Shown here piece by piece: positions 31,983-39,178 of a stretch of 47,238 nt of DNA. This DNA comes from an uncultured Mediterraneibacter sp. (GTDB lineage Bacteria; Bacillota; Clostridia; Lachnospirales; Lachnospiraceae), in NCBI GenBank assembly GCA_944383695.1, contig CALWQP010000022.1:1-47238 (forward strand), read 5' to 3'. Below the pieces are notes generated by a model that did no database searches, was not told the DNA's origin, and saw nothing but the letters and a program-made list of their open reading frames with translations. The number at the start of each line of letters is the position of its first letter. Within the stretch, counting starts at the first letter, position 1. Both the position numbers and the translations under genes were made by a program.

Positions 31983-32360
31983 TTAAGAGATATTTACGAC
32001 CTTAAATCCTGCGGCCTCCACAGCGTGCTTCAGGTCATCCTCATCCACCGCACGGTCACAGGACACTTCAGCCACGCCATTTTTTAAGTTCACATTGGCG
32101 GCTACTCCGTCAAGAGCGTTAAGCGCCTTTGTCACACTGTTGACACAATTCTGGCACTGCATGCCCGAAATCTTTATTGTTCTTTTTCCGACCACAGTGC
32201 CGGCCAGTTTCTTTTTCGGCGCCTGCCTGCTGCTGGGACAGCTTCCGCCGGCGGGGCAGCCTATGCACTTCACGCCGTTCTTCTTTGCTTTGACCATATA
32301 TGTCACTGCACTTCCGATTAAAAGCACCAGAATAATGATTACAATAATGTCTGCCATCAT
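31983..32360 (-). CDS. FeoB-associated Cys-rich membrane protein fused to an HMA domain
   Basis: 125 residues. The N-terminus is a FeoB-associated Cys-rich membrane protein: one membrane helix (residues 4-22) and CIGCPAGGSC (32-41). The C-terminal part is a heavy-metal-associated domain with the metal-binding pair CQNC (69-72, in ISGMQCQNCVNSVTKAL). Such fusions are not the common form; the two parts are usually separate. Being 127 bp downstream of feoB, it probably hands metal to or from the FeoB channel on the inner face. I start at the ATG at 32360. Confidence 0.88.
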   Translation of the reverse strand: MMADIIVIIILVLLIGSAVTYMVKAKKNGVKCIGCPAGGSCPSSRQAPKKKLAGTVVGKRTIKISGMQCQNCVNSVTKALNALDGVAANVNLKNGVAEVSCDRAVDEDDLKHAVEAAGFKVVNIS

Positions 32361-32374
32361 ATACAGCACCCTTT

Positions 32375-32464
32375 CTTCTCCAACGCCTGTTTAATGCTTC
32401 TCCAACACCTGTTCAACGCTTTTTCAACGTCAAGAGGTGGACAAAGCTTCCCCCTCTGTCCACC
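32375..32464. repeat. Short tandem repeat and hairpin between feoB and its partner gene
   Basis: Two 22-bp tandem copies, 32375-32396 and 32397-32418, differ at three positions and a partial third copy follows. Next to them GGTGGACA (32436-32443) and TGTCCACC (32457-32464) form a perfect 8-bp stem. The stem has no T-tract and could reduce read-through from feoB. Confidence 0.4.
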
Positions 32465-32487
32465 GCTGACCATTCATGTATTACTTC

Positions 32488-34485
32488 TTATGTATGCAAG
32501 CTGTATTCTGCCGCAAATTCTTTGTCCGACTTGCGAATCCTCCAACCGATGATCACTGCAAATGCCAGAACCGCTATCAGTCCCGGAACAAAAGCAGTTC
32601 CAAGAGCTCCCGTAGTGACCAGAGTACCAATCTGGTATACAAGGAAGGCCACCGTATAGCCGGTCGCAAGCTGAAGACAGATACCTCCAAGCAGCCACTT
32701 TCCGCTCTTCATCTCCGAGTTCATCGCTCCGAGCGCCGCAAAGCACGGCGGTGTATATAGATTAAACATCAGGTAAGCAAGCGCTGCGACTTTTGTCAGT
32801 CCCATGACCATGGCAACTTCATTTCCGCTGCCAATCAGTTCAAATTCCTCTGTGTCGATCAAATTCGTAACACCATACACGACTGCCAGAGTACCGACTA
32901 CATTCTCCTTGGCGATAAAGCCTGTGATCGCTGCCGCTGCAAGCTGCCATACGCCGAATCCAAGCGGAATAAACAGGATCGCAAATGGGTGCGCGATACT
33001 TGCCAGGATAGAAGTGCCTTCCGCGCCTTCTTCCACGAGCTGGAACTGCCAGTTAAAGCTCTGCATGATCTGTACGACTGTGTTGCACACCAGAATGATC
33101 GTTCCGGCTTTCACAATATATGCTTTCCCTCGCTCAAGCATAGAAACACACGCTCTCTTTAAGCTCGGAAGCTTGTATTCCGGGAGCTCGATGATAAAGA
33201 AAGATTTACGGTATTTCTGTCCTGTGATCCTCTTAACGAGAAGAGCTCCCAGCAGTACAAGAACGATGCCAGTCAGATACATCGTAGCTGATACCCACCA
33301 TGCATCCGCAAAAAATGCTCCGGCAAACAGCGCGATAACAGGAATCTTGGCACCGCACGGCATAAACGGTGTGAGCATTGCAGTTGTCCGGCGTTCTCTC
33401 TCATTTCGTATCGTACGGGAAGCCATGACACCGGGAATCGCACATCCTGTTCCGATCACCATAGGGATAACAGATTTACCGGAAAGCCCCACTCTCTTGA
33501 AGATGGGGTCCAGCACAACAGTCGCGCGCGCCATGTAGCCGCAGTCCTCAAGAAGGGCGATGAGGAAATACATTACCATTACCAGCGGCAGGAATCCGAT
33601 AACCGCGCCAACGCCTCCGATGATGCCTTCAACAAGGAGCGCGTACAGCAATGGATTCGCATTCTCCATCAGGCCGCCGACCCAGCCCTGGAACGTCTCT
33701 ATCCAGCCGACCAGCCAGTCAGCGATCCATGTTCCCAGCGTAGTCTGTGATATGTAAAACACAAGGAAGATGACCGCCGCAAAAATCGGGATACCGATAA
33801 TCTTATGCGTGATGATGCTGTCAATCTTATCCTGGAAATTCTTGTCTTTTGTAAAGACTTTTCTCTTTTCCACCTGGTTTACGATACCATTGACAAACTC
33901 AAAACGTTTTCTGTCCGCAGCCTCTACCGCCTCTTTATCCTTCAGGTCGATGTCCGCCTGCACATAGGGAGCCGTCTGCCCTTTTCCCTGTAATGCGGCG
34001 GCCGCTGCGACAACTTCTTTCAGCCCTTCATGCCCTGAAGAAGTAGATACTGTCTTTATGACCGGACAGCCCAGTTTCTCAGACAAAAGCTTCTCGTCAA
34101 TCTCTGTCTGCTTCTTATCTGTAATATCACTCTTGTTCAGCGCCACTACCACCGGAACTCCCAGTTCAAGGATCTGTGTGGTGAAAAACAGGCTTCGGCT
34201 TAAATTTGTGGCGTCCACGATGTTGACGATGGCGTCCGGTTTTTCATTTTTGACATAACTGCTGGTAATACTCTCTTCTGAAGTAAAGGGAGACATGGAA
34301 TAGGCGCCCGGCAAATCTACCGCAACCAGTTCCTCCGTACCGTCAAAATAAGCCTTCCTGATCAGGCTTTCCTTTCGCTCTACCGTAACACCGGCCCAGT
34401 TTCCAACGCGCTCATTCCTACCCGTCAATGCGTTGTACATGGTCGTCTTACCGCTGTTAGGATTTCCCGCAAAAGCAATTCTCAT
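32488..34485 (-). CDS. feoB: Ferrous iron transport protein B
   Basis: 665 residues. The N-terminal GTPase domain has G1 GNPNSGKTTMYNALTG (residues 7-22), the G3 region VDLPGAYSMSPFTSEE and G4 ALNKSDI. The membrane channel follows with two Gate segments (including GTGCAIPGVMASRTIRNERE and YLMFNLYTPPCFAALGAMN). It imports Fe(II), and the size is normal for Clostridial FeoB. A strong AAAGGAGGAG site precedes the ATG. An operator-like repeat and a terminator-like stem lie between it and feoA. Confidence 0.96.
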   Translation of the reverse strand: MRIAFAGNPNSGKTTMYNALTGRNERVGNWAGVTVERKESLIRKAYFDGTEELVAVDLPGAYSMSPFTSEESITSSYVKNEKPDAIVNIVDATNLSRSLFFTTQILELGVPVVVALNKSDITDKKQTEIDEKLLSEKLGCPVIKTVSTSSGHEGLKEVVAAAAALQGKGQTAPYVQADIDLKDKEAVEAADRKRFEFVNGIVNQVEKRKVFTKDKNFQDKIDSIITHKIIGIPIFAAVIFLVFYISQTTLGTWIADWLVGWIETFQGWVGGLMENANPLLYALLVEGIIGGVGAVIGFLPLVMVMYFLIALLEDCGYMARATVVLDPIFKRVGLSGKSVIPMVIGTGCAIPGVMASRTIRNERERRTTAMLTPFMPCGAKIPVIALFAGAFFADAWWVSATMYLTGIVLVLLGALLVKRITGQKYRKSFFIIELPEYKLPSLKRACVSMLERGKAYIVKAGTIILVCNTVVQIMQSFNWQFQLVEEGAEGTSILASIAHPFAILFIPLGFGVWQLAAAAITGFIAKENVVGTLAVVYGVTNLIDTEEFELIGSGNEVAMVMGLTKVAALAYLMFNLYTPPCFAALGAMNSEMKSGKWLLGGICLQLATGYTVAFLVYQIGTLVTTGALGTAFVPGLIAVLAFAVIIGWRIRKSDKEFAAEYSLHT

Positions 34486-34509
34486 TTACAAATCTCCTCC
34501 TTTAGCTCG

Positions 34510-34525
34510 ATTAGAATAAACTAAC
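34510..34525. promoter_or_regulatory. DtxR-type operator candidate upstream of feoB
   Basis: ATTAG AATAAA CTAAC on the plus strand, one mismatch from GTTAG-N6-CTAAC, about 25 bp before the feoB ATG and directly after the terminator-like stem of feoA. Confidence 0.5.
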
Positions 34526-34533
34526 CATTGTGT

Positions 34534-34557
34534 AAAAAAACAGTAATCTGAATTACT
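34534..34557 (-). terminator. Terminator-like stem between feoA and feoB
   Basis: On the minus strand AGTAAT, a TCAG loop and ATTACT are followed by G and seven T residues. With the operator just past it, feoB may have its own control; partial read-through from feoA is also possible. Confidence 0.5.
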
Positions 34558-34564
34558 ATTTTTA

Positions 34565-34777
34565 TTATATTGAAATAGCTTGCGCTAAATCAGTATCAAT
34601 ATTGTATCTTCCATCCTTGATAGAAACAACACAGCCGCCTCTCACGCGGGAAACTACAGTAATAGGTTCGCCGCTGTAACACCCCAGCGAAAACAGGAAC
34701 GCCTCAAGCTCCTCATCATCTGTCACAATATCCTTTATGATATACTCCTCGCCTTCTCTGGCATCCAGTAAAGTCAT
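34565..34777 (-). CDS. feoA: Ferrous iron transport protein A
   Basis: 70 residues, a single SH3-like FeoA domain (MTLLDAREGEEYIIKDI, LFSLGCYSGEPITVVSRVRG, YNIDTDLAQAISI). FeoA supports FeoB transport at the inner face of the membrane. Its promoter has a perfect 17-bp spacer, and an operator-like repeat covers the -10. A divergent DtxR-family regulator lies upstream. Confidence 0.92.
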   Translation of the reverse strand: MTLLDAREGEEYIIKDIVTDDEELEAFLFSLGCYSGEPITVVSRVRGGCVVSIKDGRYNIDTDLAQAISI

Positions 34778-34855
34778 GTTATTATGATCCTCTCATTTTA
34801 TGATTATGCCGATTTTTCCGACTCTATTCCACCCTTGTTACTATATCTAACAAAT

Positions 34856-34871
34856 GATAGTTTAAACTAAC
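34856..34871. promoter_or_regulatory. DtxR-type operator candidate covering the feoA -10
   Basis: GATAG TTTAAA CTAAC on the plus strand, one mismatch from GTTAG-N6-CTAAC. It covers the -10 (34859-34864), so binding would block feoA directly. Confidence 0.55.
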
Positions 34872-34887
34872 CTATGATGTTTGTCAA
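34859..34887 (-). promoter_or_regulatory. feoA promoter
   Basis: Minus-strand TTGACA (34882-34887), a 17-bp spacer and TAAACT (34859-34864). Confidence 0.7.
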
Positions 34888-34950
34888 TCCTTTTGGAAAC
34901 AAATTTTTCAGTATTTCCTGATTCCATTTTATATTTTTTAGAAATGGGAT

Positions 34951-34979
34951 TTGCCCTTGAAATCCGGTTATGTTATACT
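34951..34979 (+). promoter_or_regulatory. Promoter of the DtxR-family regulator
   Basis: TTGCCC (34951-34956), a 17-bp spacer and TATACT (34974-34979). No GTTAG-type element overlaps it, so it may be expressed without autorepression. Confidence 0.5.
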
Positions 34980-34991
34980 GATTAAAAATAT

Positions 34992-35011
34992 TATCCTGCC
35001 CCGGCAGGATA
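34992..35011 (+). other. Leader hairpin of the DtxR-family gene
   Basis: TATCCTGCC (34992-35000) pairs perfectly with GGCAGGATA (35003-35011) around two bases. No T-tract follows. It is 29 nt before the start codon and could affect mRNA stability. Confidence 0.4.
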
Positions 35012-35039
35012 AAGTACGAATTATACGAGCGAGGTGGAC

Positions 35040-35402
35040 ATGATGCATACGAACGAATCTGCTGAAAACTATCTGGAAACAATCCTTATCTTAAGCCAGA
35101 AGCTTCCGGTCGTACGTTCTGTTGATATTGCAACAGAGTTGGATTTTAAGAAGTCAAGTGTAAGTGTAGCTATGAAAAAGCTGAGGGAGAACGACCACAT
35201 CGTCGTCTCTCCGGAAGGGTATATCACCCTCACGCCCTCCGGCAAAGAGATTGCGGATCGTATCTACGAACGGCACACGCTTCTTTCCTCCTGGCTGGAA
35301 CGGCTGGGCGTTGACTCGGAAATCGCGGCGGAAGATGCATGCAGGATTGAGCACGTCATCAGCTCCGAAAGTTTTGAAGCAATAAAGAAACACATTAAAT
35401 AA
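35040..35402 (+). CDS. Short DtxR-family metal-dependent repressor
   Basis: About 120 residues: an N-terminal winged helix (SAENYLETILILSQKLPVVR, FKKSSVSVAMKKL) and the DtxR dimerisation domain, with no C-terminal SH3 or FeoA domain. The metal segment EDACRIEHVIS has the Cys-x2-Glu-His of iron-type DtxR/IdeR; manganese-type MntR has Glu in place of the Cys. This suggests Fe(II) sensing. It is divergent from feoA, whose promoter has the operator-like repeat. ATGs at 35040 and 35043 and a GTG at 35034 are all possible. Confidence 0.88.
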   Translation: MMHTNESAENYLETILILSQKLPVVRSVDIATELDFKKSSVSVAMKKLRENDHIVVSPEGYITLTPSGKEIADRIYERHTLLSSWLERLGVDSEIAAEDACRIEHVISSESFEAIKKHIK

Positions 35403-35426
35403 TATGACAAAGCAGAATTTTTCACA

Positions 35427-35470
35427 AAACAAACGACCGGCGTGTATTCTGCCACGCCGGTCGTTTGTTT
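35427..35470. terminator. Bidirectional terminator between the DtxR-family and ldh genes
   Basis: A perfect 18-bp stem: 35427-35444 pairs with 35453-35470 around 8 nt, with A/T runs at both ends. The ldh stop codon lies at the end of the right arm. Confidence 0.8.
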
Positions 35471-36416
35471 ACGCAAGGTCGATTTCCTGCAGTACGCTTT
35501 TCAATTCCTCAGCAGATTGTCTCAGCTTTTCTGTCTCTTCTTCATTAAAATTAATCTCAAGCACCTGCTCCGCACCGCCCCGGCCGATCACAGTCGGAAT
35601 GCTCATGCACAGTCCGGACAGTCCGTATTCTCCGCTCAGAGAGACTGAGACAGGAGTCACGGTGTGGCTGTCTCTGACAATCGCCTCGGCAATCTTCGAC
35701 GCCGCCATTCCTATACCGTAATACGTCGCGCCTTTGCGCTCGATTATCTCATAAGCGCTGTCGCGGACCGCATGGTAGATTTTATCCTTCTCTTTATCAA
35801 AATCGGAATACCCTTTCAGTTTTGCAAATTCATCAAGCCCAATGCCATAGATATTGGCACAGCTCCACACGGCAAGTTCACTGTCGCCGTGCTCCCCGGC
35901 TATAAATGCATGCACGTTCCGGCTGTCCACATTCAGCTTTTCACTGATAAGATATTTCAGCCTTGCCGTATCCAGCACTGTCCCCGATCCGATGACCCGC
36001 TCTTTCGGGAAGCCGGATTCTTTCAGCGCAACCTGGGTCAGGATATCTACCGGATTTGAAACGATGAGCAGGATGCCCTCACATTTTACCCGCTTGATGT
36101 CTGAAATGATGGATTTCATGATCCTTGCATTCTTGTGCACAAGATCCAGCCTCGTCTCTCCGGGTTTCTGGTTCGCTCCTGCTGTGATGATCACCACGGC
36201 GGCATCTGCGATATCCTCATAAGTCCCCGCATAGATATCCATCGCATGCGAGAACGGCAGACCGTGGCTGATATCCATTGCCTCACCCTGCGCCTTCGGC
36301 TCGTTGGCGTCCAGAAGGACCATCTCCGAAAAAATTCCTTTCTGCATCAATGTATACGCTATCGTAGACCCTACAAATCCGCATCCGATCACTGCCGCTT
36401 TCTGTATATTTACCAT
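35469..36416 (-). CDS. ldh: L-lactate dehydrogenase
   Basis: Converts pyruvate and NADH to L-lactate and NAD+. 315 residues. NAD site VIGCGFVGSTIAYTLMQKG (about residues 9-27), mobile loop GANQKPGETRLDLVHKN with the substrate Arg, NPVDILT, catalytic His in FIAGEHGDSELAVWS (about 178) and the C-terminal segment GLSGLCMSIPTVIGRGG. It is preceded by a clear promoter and a perfect palindrome in the leader. Regulated by NADH or sugar in related bacteria; here no Rex box is seen. Confidence 0.95.
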   Translation of the reverse strand: MVNIQKAAVIGCGFVGSTIAYTLMQKGIFSEMVLLDANEPKAQGEAMDISHGLPFSHAMDIYAGTYEDIADAAVVIITAGANQKPGETRLDLVHKNARIMKSIISDIKRVKCEGILLIVSNPVDILTQVALKESGFPKERVIGSGTVLDTARLKYLISEKLNVDSRNVHAFIAGEHGDSELAVWSCANIYGIGLDEFAKLKGYSDFDKEKDKIYHAVRDSAYEIIERKGATYYGIGMAASKIAEAIVRDSHTVTPVSVSLSGEYGLSGLCMSIPTVIGRGGAEQVLEINFNEEETEKLRQSAEELKSVLQEIDLA

Positions 36417-36450
36417 AAGTACTTTCCTCCTCTGCTAAAAGCTCAGTCTT

Positions 36451-36475
36451 AATTCCTAGTATTTTACTAGGAATT
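36451..36475. promoter_or_regulatory. Perfect 25-bp palindrome in the ldh leader
   Basis: AATTCCTAGTA (36451-36461) and TACTAGGAATT (36465-36475) are exact reverse complements around TTT, about 13 bp downstream of the -10. The symmetry suits a dimeric repressor; it does not resemble a Rex or CcpA site. Confidence 0.55.
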
Positions 36476-36487
36476 ATTTGCACCTTT

Positions 36488-36515
36488 ATTATATAGTAAT
36501 ATCCTGAAAACGCAA
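36488..36515 (-). promoter_or_regulatory. ldh promoter
   Basis: Minus-strand TTGCGT (36510-36515), a 16-bp spacer and TATAAT (36488-36493). Confidence 0.6.
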
Positions 36516-36620
36516 GACCCTTGCAGGTATTTTTTTCCATACAATCAGATGAATCTATATTTTCCGCTGGAGCTGTCGAGCAGATAAGCGCAGAAAACCG
36601 CTGGAACCCTATTTACAGAC

Positions 36621-38150
36621 CTACTCCTGGAGCGAATGTTTCTTTGTTATCGTTACTTCCTCCTCGTAACACGTAAAAATCTCATCCACTTTCTCTTTTT
36701 TCAGCTTCGGCGTGAGCAGACTGACTGTCGGCACGACAATGATCCCGGCTGCCATCGCGGCTGCACCCGCATTGATCGGAGATTCGATATATCCCAAAAA
36801 CATATTGGATACGGTAAGCCCCACACCTGCGATAAACCCTGCCCACACTCCTGCGCGGGTCACACCTCTCCAGTACAGACCGTAGAGGAATGGCGCGAGG
36901 AATGCTCCCGCCAGCGCTCCCCATGAGATTCCCATAAGCTGCGCGATGAAGGTAGGCGGGTCCAGAGCAATGACAACAGATACAACGATAAAAAATACGA
37001 TCAACGCCTGCATGGTGATGATCTGCTGTTTCTCGGTCATTTTCCTCATCACATTGTCCTTCAAAAGATCCAGGGTCAGCGTAGAGCTGGACGTCAGCAC
37101 CAGTGATGACAGAGTGGACATGGACGCGGAAAGAACAAGGACTACCACAATACCGATCAGGATATCAGGAAGGGCCGACAGCATATAAGGGATAATACTG
37201 TCATAAACAACTGCTCCTGTGGCCTTGTCATAAATCTGCGGGCTGTCAAAGAGCCTTGCAAATCCGCCAAGGAAATAGCATCCTCCTGACACGACGATGG
37301 CAAATATGGTGGAAATCACTGTTCCTGTATTGATGGATTTCTCATCCTTGATCGCATAGAATTTCCCGATCATCTGAGGAAGCCCCCATGTGCCCAGAGA
37401 GGTAAGGATAACAACTCCGAGGAGATTCAGGGGATCTGGTCCGAAAAAGGAAGTAAACGCGCCGGGCTGACCCTGGGTCAGCGCCACATCGCTGGGAAGC
37501 TGAGCCATCTCTGATATGGCATTCATAAAGCCTCCCTGCCCGCTCAAAACTGCGGCGATCACCACCACAATGCCAGCCAGCATGATAATTCCCTGGATAA
37601 AGTCATTGATCGCTGTCGCCATATAACCACCCAGTATGACATATAATGCGGTAAATGCCGCCATCACGATCACACACCACGCATACGGAATATTGAACGC
37701 CATCTCAAACAGTCTGGACAATCCGTTATACACAGATGCCGTATAAGGGATGAGGAAAACGAATACGATCACAGACGCCGTAATCTTCAGGGCTTTGCTG
37801 TCGTATCTCTGGCCGAAAAAGTCCGGCATGGTCCTTGAGTGGAGATGCTGCGTCATTACTTTTGTCCTGCGACCTAAAACCACCCATGCCAAAAGACTTC
37901 CTATCACTGCATTCCCTATACCGATCCACGTGCTTGCAATCCCATATTTCCAGCCAAACTGTCCGGCATAGCCGACAAACACTACGGCAGAAAAATAAGA
38001 CGTACCGTAGGCAAATGCAGTCAGCCACGGTCCCACGGACCTTCCGCCGAGTACAAATCCGTCTACACTCGTAACATGCCGCCGGGAATAGATACCCACT
38101 CCCAGCATTATGGCAAAGAAAATCACAAGCAGTACAAGTTTAATCCCCAT
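36621..38150 (-). CDS. Sodium:solute symporter (SSS family)
   Basis: 509 residues with about thirteen membrane helices. Typical features: DGFVLGGRSVGPWLTAFAYG, FSAVVFVGYAGQFGWKYG, TMPDFFGQRYDSKALK and LSASMSTLSSLVLTSSSTLT, the last being the SSS sodium-site helix. The closest well-known group is PutP-like transporters; proline, pantothenate or another small solute is possible, and I cannot choose. The ATG at 38150, 8 nt after GAGG, is preferred to the longer frame. The promoter spacer contains a 7-bp inverted repeat. Confidence 0.85.
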   Translation of the reverse strand: MGIKLVLLVIFFAIMLGVGIYSRRHVTSVDGFVLGGRSVGPWLTAFAYGTSYFSAVVFVGYAGQFGWKYGIASTWIGIGNAVIGSLLAWVVLGRRTKVMTQHLHSRTMPDFFGQRYDSKALKITASVIVFVFLIPYTASVYNGLSRLFEMAFNIPYAWCVIVMAAFTALYVILGGYMATAINDFIQGIIMLAGIVVVIAAVLSGQGGFMNAISEMAQLPSDVALTQGQPGAFTSFFGPDPLNLLGVVILTSLGTWGLPQMIGKFYAIKDEKSINTGTVISTIFAIVVSGGCYFLGGFARLFDSPQIYDKATGAVVYDSIIPYMLSALPDILIGIVVVLVLSASMSTLSSLVLTSSSTLTLDLLKDNVMRKMTEKQQIITMQALIVFFIVVSVVIALDPPTFIAQLMGISWGALAGAFLAPFLYGLYWRGVTRAGVWAGFIAGVGLTVSNMFLGYIESPINAGAAAMAAGIIVVPTVSLLTPKLKKEKVDEIFTCYEEEVTITKKHSLQE

Positions 38151-38252
38151 CTCTTCATCCTCAACTTTCTGTCTTTTTGCTGCATCCTCTCCGTACATAT
38201 AACTGTTGGTCCTGTTATGTAGTAACCGCATATGCCGCTTCGCTAATTCGCG

Positions 38253-38271
38253 TTAAAGCGCTGCGCTTTAA
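38253..38271 (-). other. Leader hairpin before the symporter gene
   Basis: TTAAAGCG (38253-38260) pairs with CGCTTTAA (38264-38271) around three bases in the leader between the promoter and the ATG. No T-tract. Confidence 0.4.
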
Positions 38272-38291
38272 TGTGGTAAAGTATCAACTTC

Positions 38292-38321
38292 AGAATAGCA
38301 CGGGCATTCCGCCCGTGTCAA
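38292..38321 (-). promoter_or_regulatory. Symporter promoter with a palindrome in its spacer
   Basis: Minus-strand TTGACA (38316-38321), an 18-bp spacer and TATTCT (38292-38297). CACGGGC (38299-38305) and GCCCGTG (38311-38317) form a 7-bp inverted repeat that fills the spacer. A repressor or MerR-like regulator could bind it. Confidence 0.5.
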
Positions 38322-38324
38322 CTT

Positions 38325-38411
38325 TTATTTCACCTTATATTTTATCCATCTCGAATTCTTTGAGGATGTCTTTTCCACCTCTTCGTCTGTGATGTCGCTG
38401 CTGTATGCCAT
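38325..38411 (-). CDS. Possible 28-residue small protein
   Basis: A 28-codon frame starting with ATG at 38411, 9 nt after GGAGGAG. The sequence is polar, MAYSSDITDEEVEK followed by a basic tail ending KYKVK, with no membrane segment. The start MAYSSDITDEE resembles the beginning of some IS5-type transposases (for example xxYPSDLTDEQW), so it could be a relic, but the match is short and may be chance. No annotation is claimed. The 38151-38512 interval holds nothing else beyond the sites listed. Confidence 0.35.
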   Translation of the reverse strand: MAYSSDITDEEVEKTSSKNSRWIKYKVK

Positions 38412-38443
38412 CCTGATATACTCCTCCTGTCCATGGGGAATTT

Positions 38444-38488
38444 AAAAAAGCCCCGCATTATTGTACTGTAATTTAATACAATAATACG
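38444..38488 (-). terminator. Rho-independent terminator after the beta-helix acyltransferase-like gene
   Basis: CGTATTATTGTA pairs with TACAATAATGCG (38454-38465 and 38477-38488, one G-T pair), then GGGGC and six T residues on the minus strand. Confidence 0.65.
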
Positions 38489-38512
38489 AGACTCATTTCT
38501 GTTCGCCTATAT

Positions 38513-39178
38513 CTATTTTTTTTCCACGACCTCGCCCTGCTTCTTGTAGATACTGTTCCCCGGCACGAATCCGCGGACAGAAGAGAGGGGATAGATATTG
38601 CTGTTGCTTCCAACAACGGTCCCCGGATTCAGGACGCTGCCGCAGCCTACTTCCACTTCGTCCCCAAGCATTGCGCCGAATTTCTTCATACCTGTCTCAA
38701 TATTCCCCTGCGGCGTCTTTACAACGACCAGCTTCTTGTCAGATTTCACGTTTGACGTGATCGAGCCTGCCCCCATATGGGACTTGTATCCGAGGATGGA
38801 ATCTCCCACATAGTTGTAGTGCGGGACCTGGACCTTATTAAAAAGAATCACGTTCTTAAGCTCTGTGGAGTTGCCCACGACTGCTCCCTCTCCCACAATG
38901 GCATTGCCTCTGATAAATGCACAGTGCCGTACTTCCGCATCTTTTCCGATGATCGCAGGTCCGTTAATATAAGCGGTAGGAGCTACCTTTGCAGACCTGG
39001 CGACCCATACATCCTCCCCGCGTTTCTCATACTCATCGCTGCTCAGCGTATTTCCCAGCTCCACGATAAATGCGCTGATCTTCGGAAGGACTTCCCACGG
39101 ATACTTCACTCCGTCAAAAATCTCCTTTGCGATCGTGTGGTCCAGTGTATAGAGGTCTTTTACTGTCAATGCTTCCAT
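38513..39178 (-). CDS. Left-handed beta-helix (GlmU C-terminal-like) protein
   Basis: 221 residues. After a short helical N-terminus (LDHTIAKEIFDGVKYPWEVL) come hexapeptide repeats (APTAYINGPAIIGKDAEVRH, GNAIVGEGAVVGNSTELKNV, GDEVEVGCGSVLNPGTVVGS) that form a left-handed beta-helix as in nucleotidyltransferase/acyltransferase proteins. It lacks the nucleotidyltransferase domain of GlmU and is often annotated as a UDP-GlcNAc pyrophosphorylase-like protein. The acyl acceptor is unknown. It starts directly after the topB stop, with GGAAAGGAG upstream, so the two are probably co-transcribed. Confidence 0.8.
   Translation of the reverse strand: MEALTVKDLYTLDHTIAKEIFDGVKYPWEVLPKISAFIVELGNTLSSDEYEKRGEDVWVARSAKVAPTAYINGPAIIGKDAEVRHCAFIRGNAIVGEGAVVGNSTELKNVILFNKVQVPHYNYVGDSILGYKSHMGAGSITSNVKSDKKLVVVKTPQGNIETGMKKFGAMLGDEVEVGCGSVLNPGTVVGSNSNIYPLSSVRGFVPGNSIYKKQGEVVEKK

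Noticed and set aside
32375..32429. Tandem 22-bp repeat as a CRISPR or iteron array
   Set aside because: Only two copies plus a fragment, no spacers, and no replication or Cas gene nearby.
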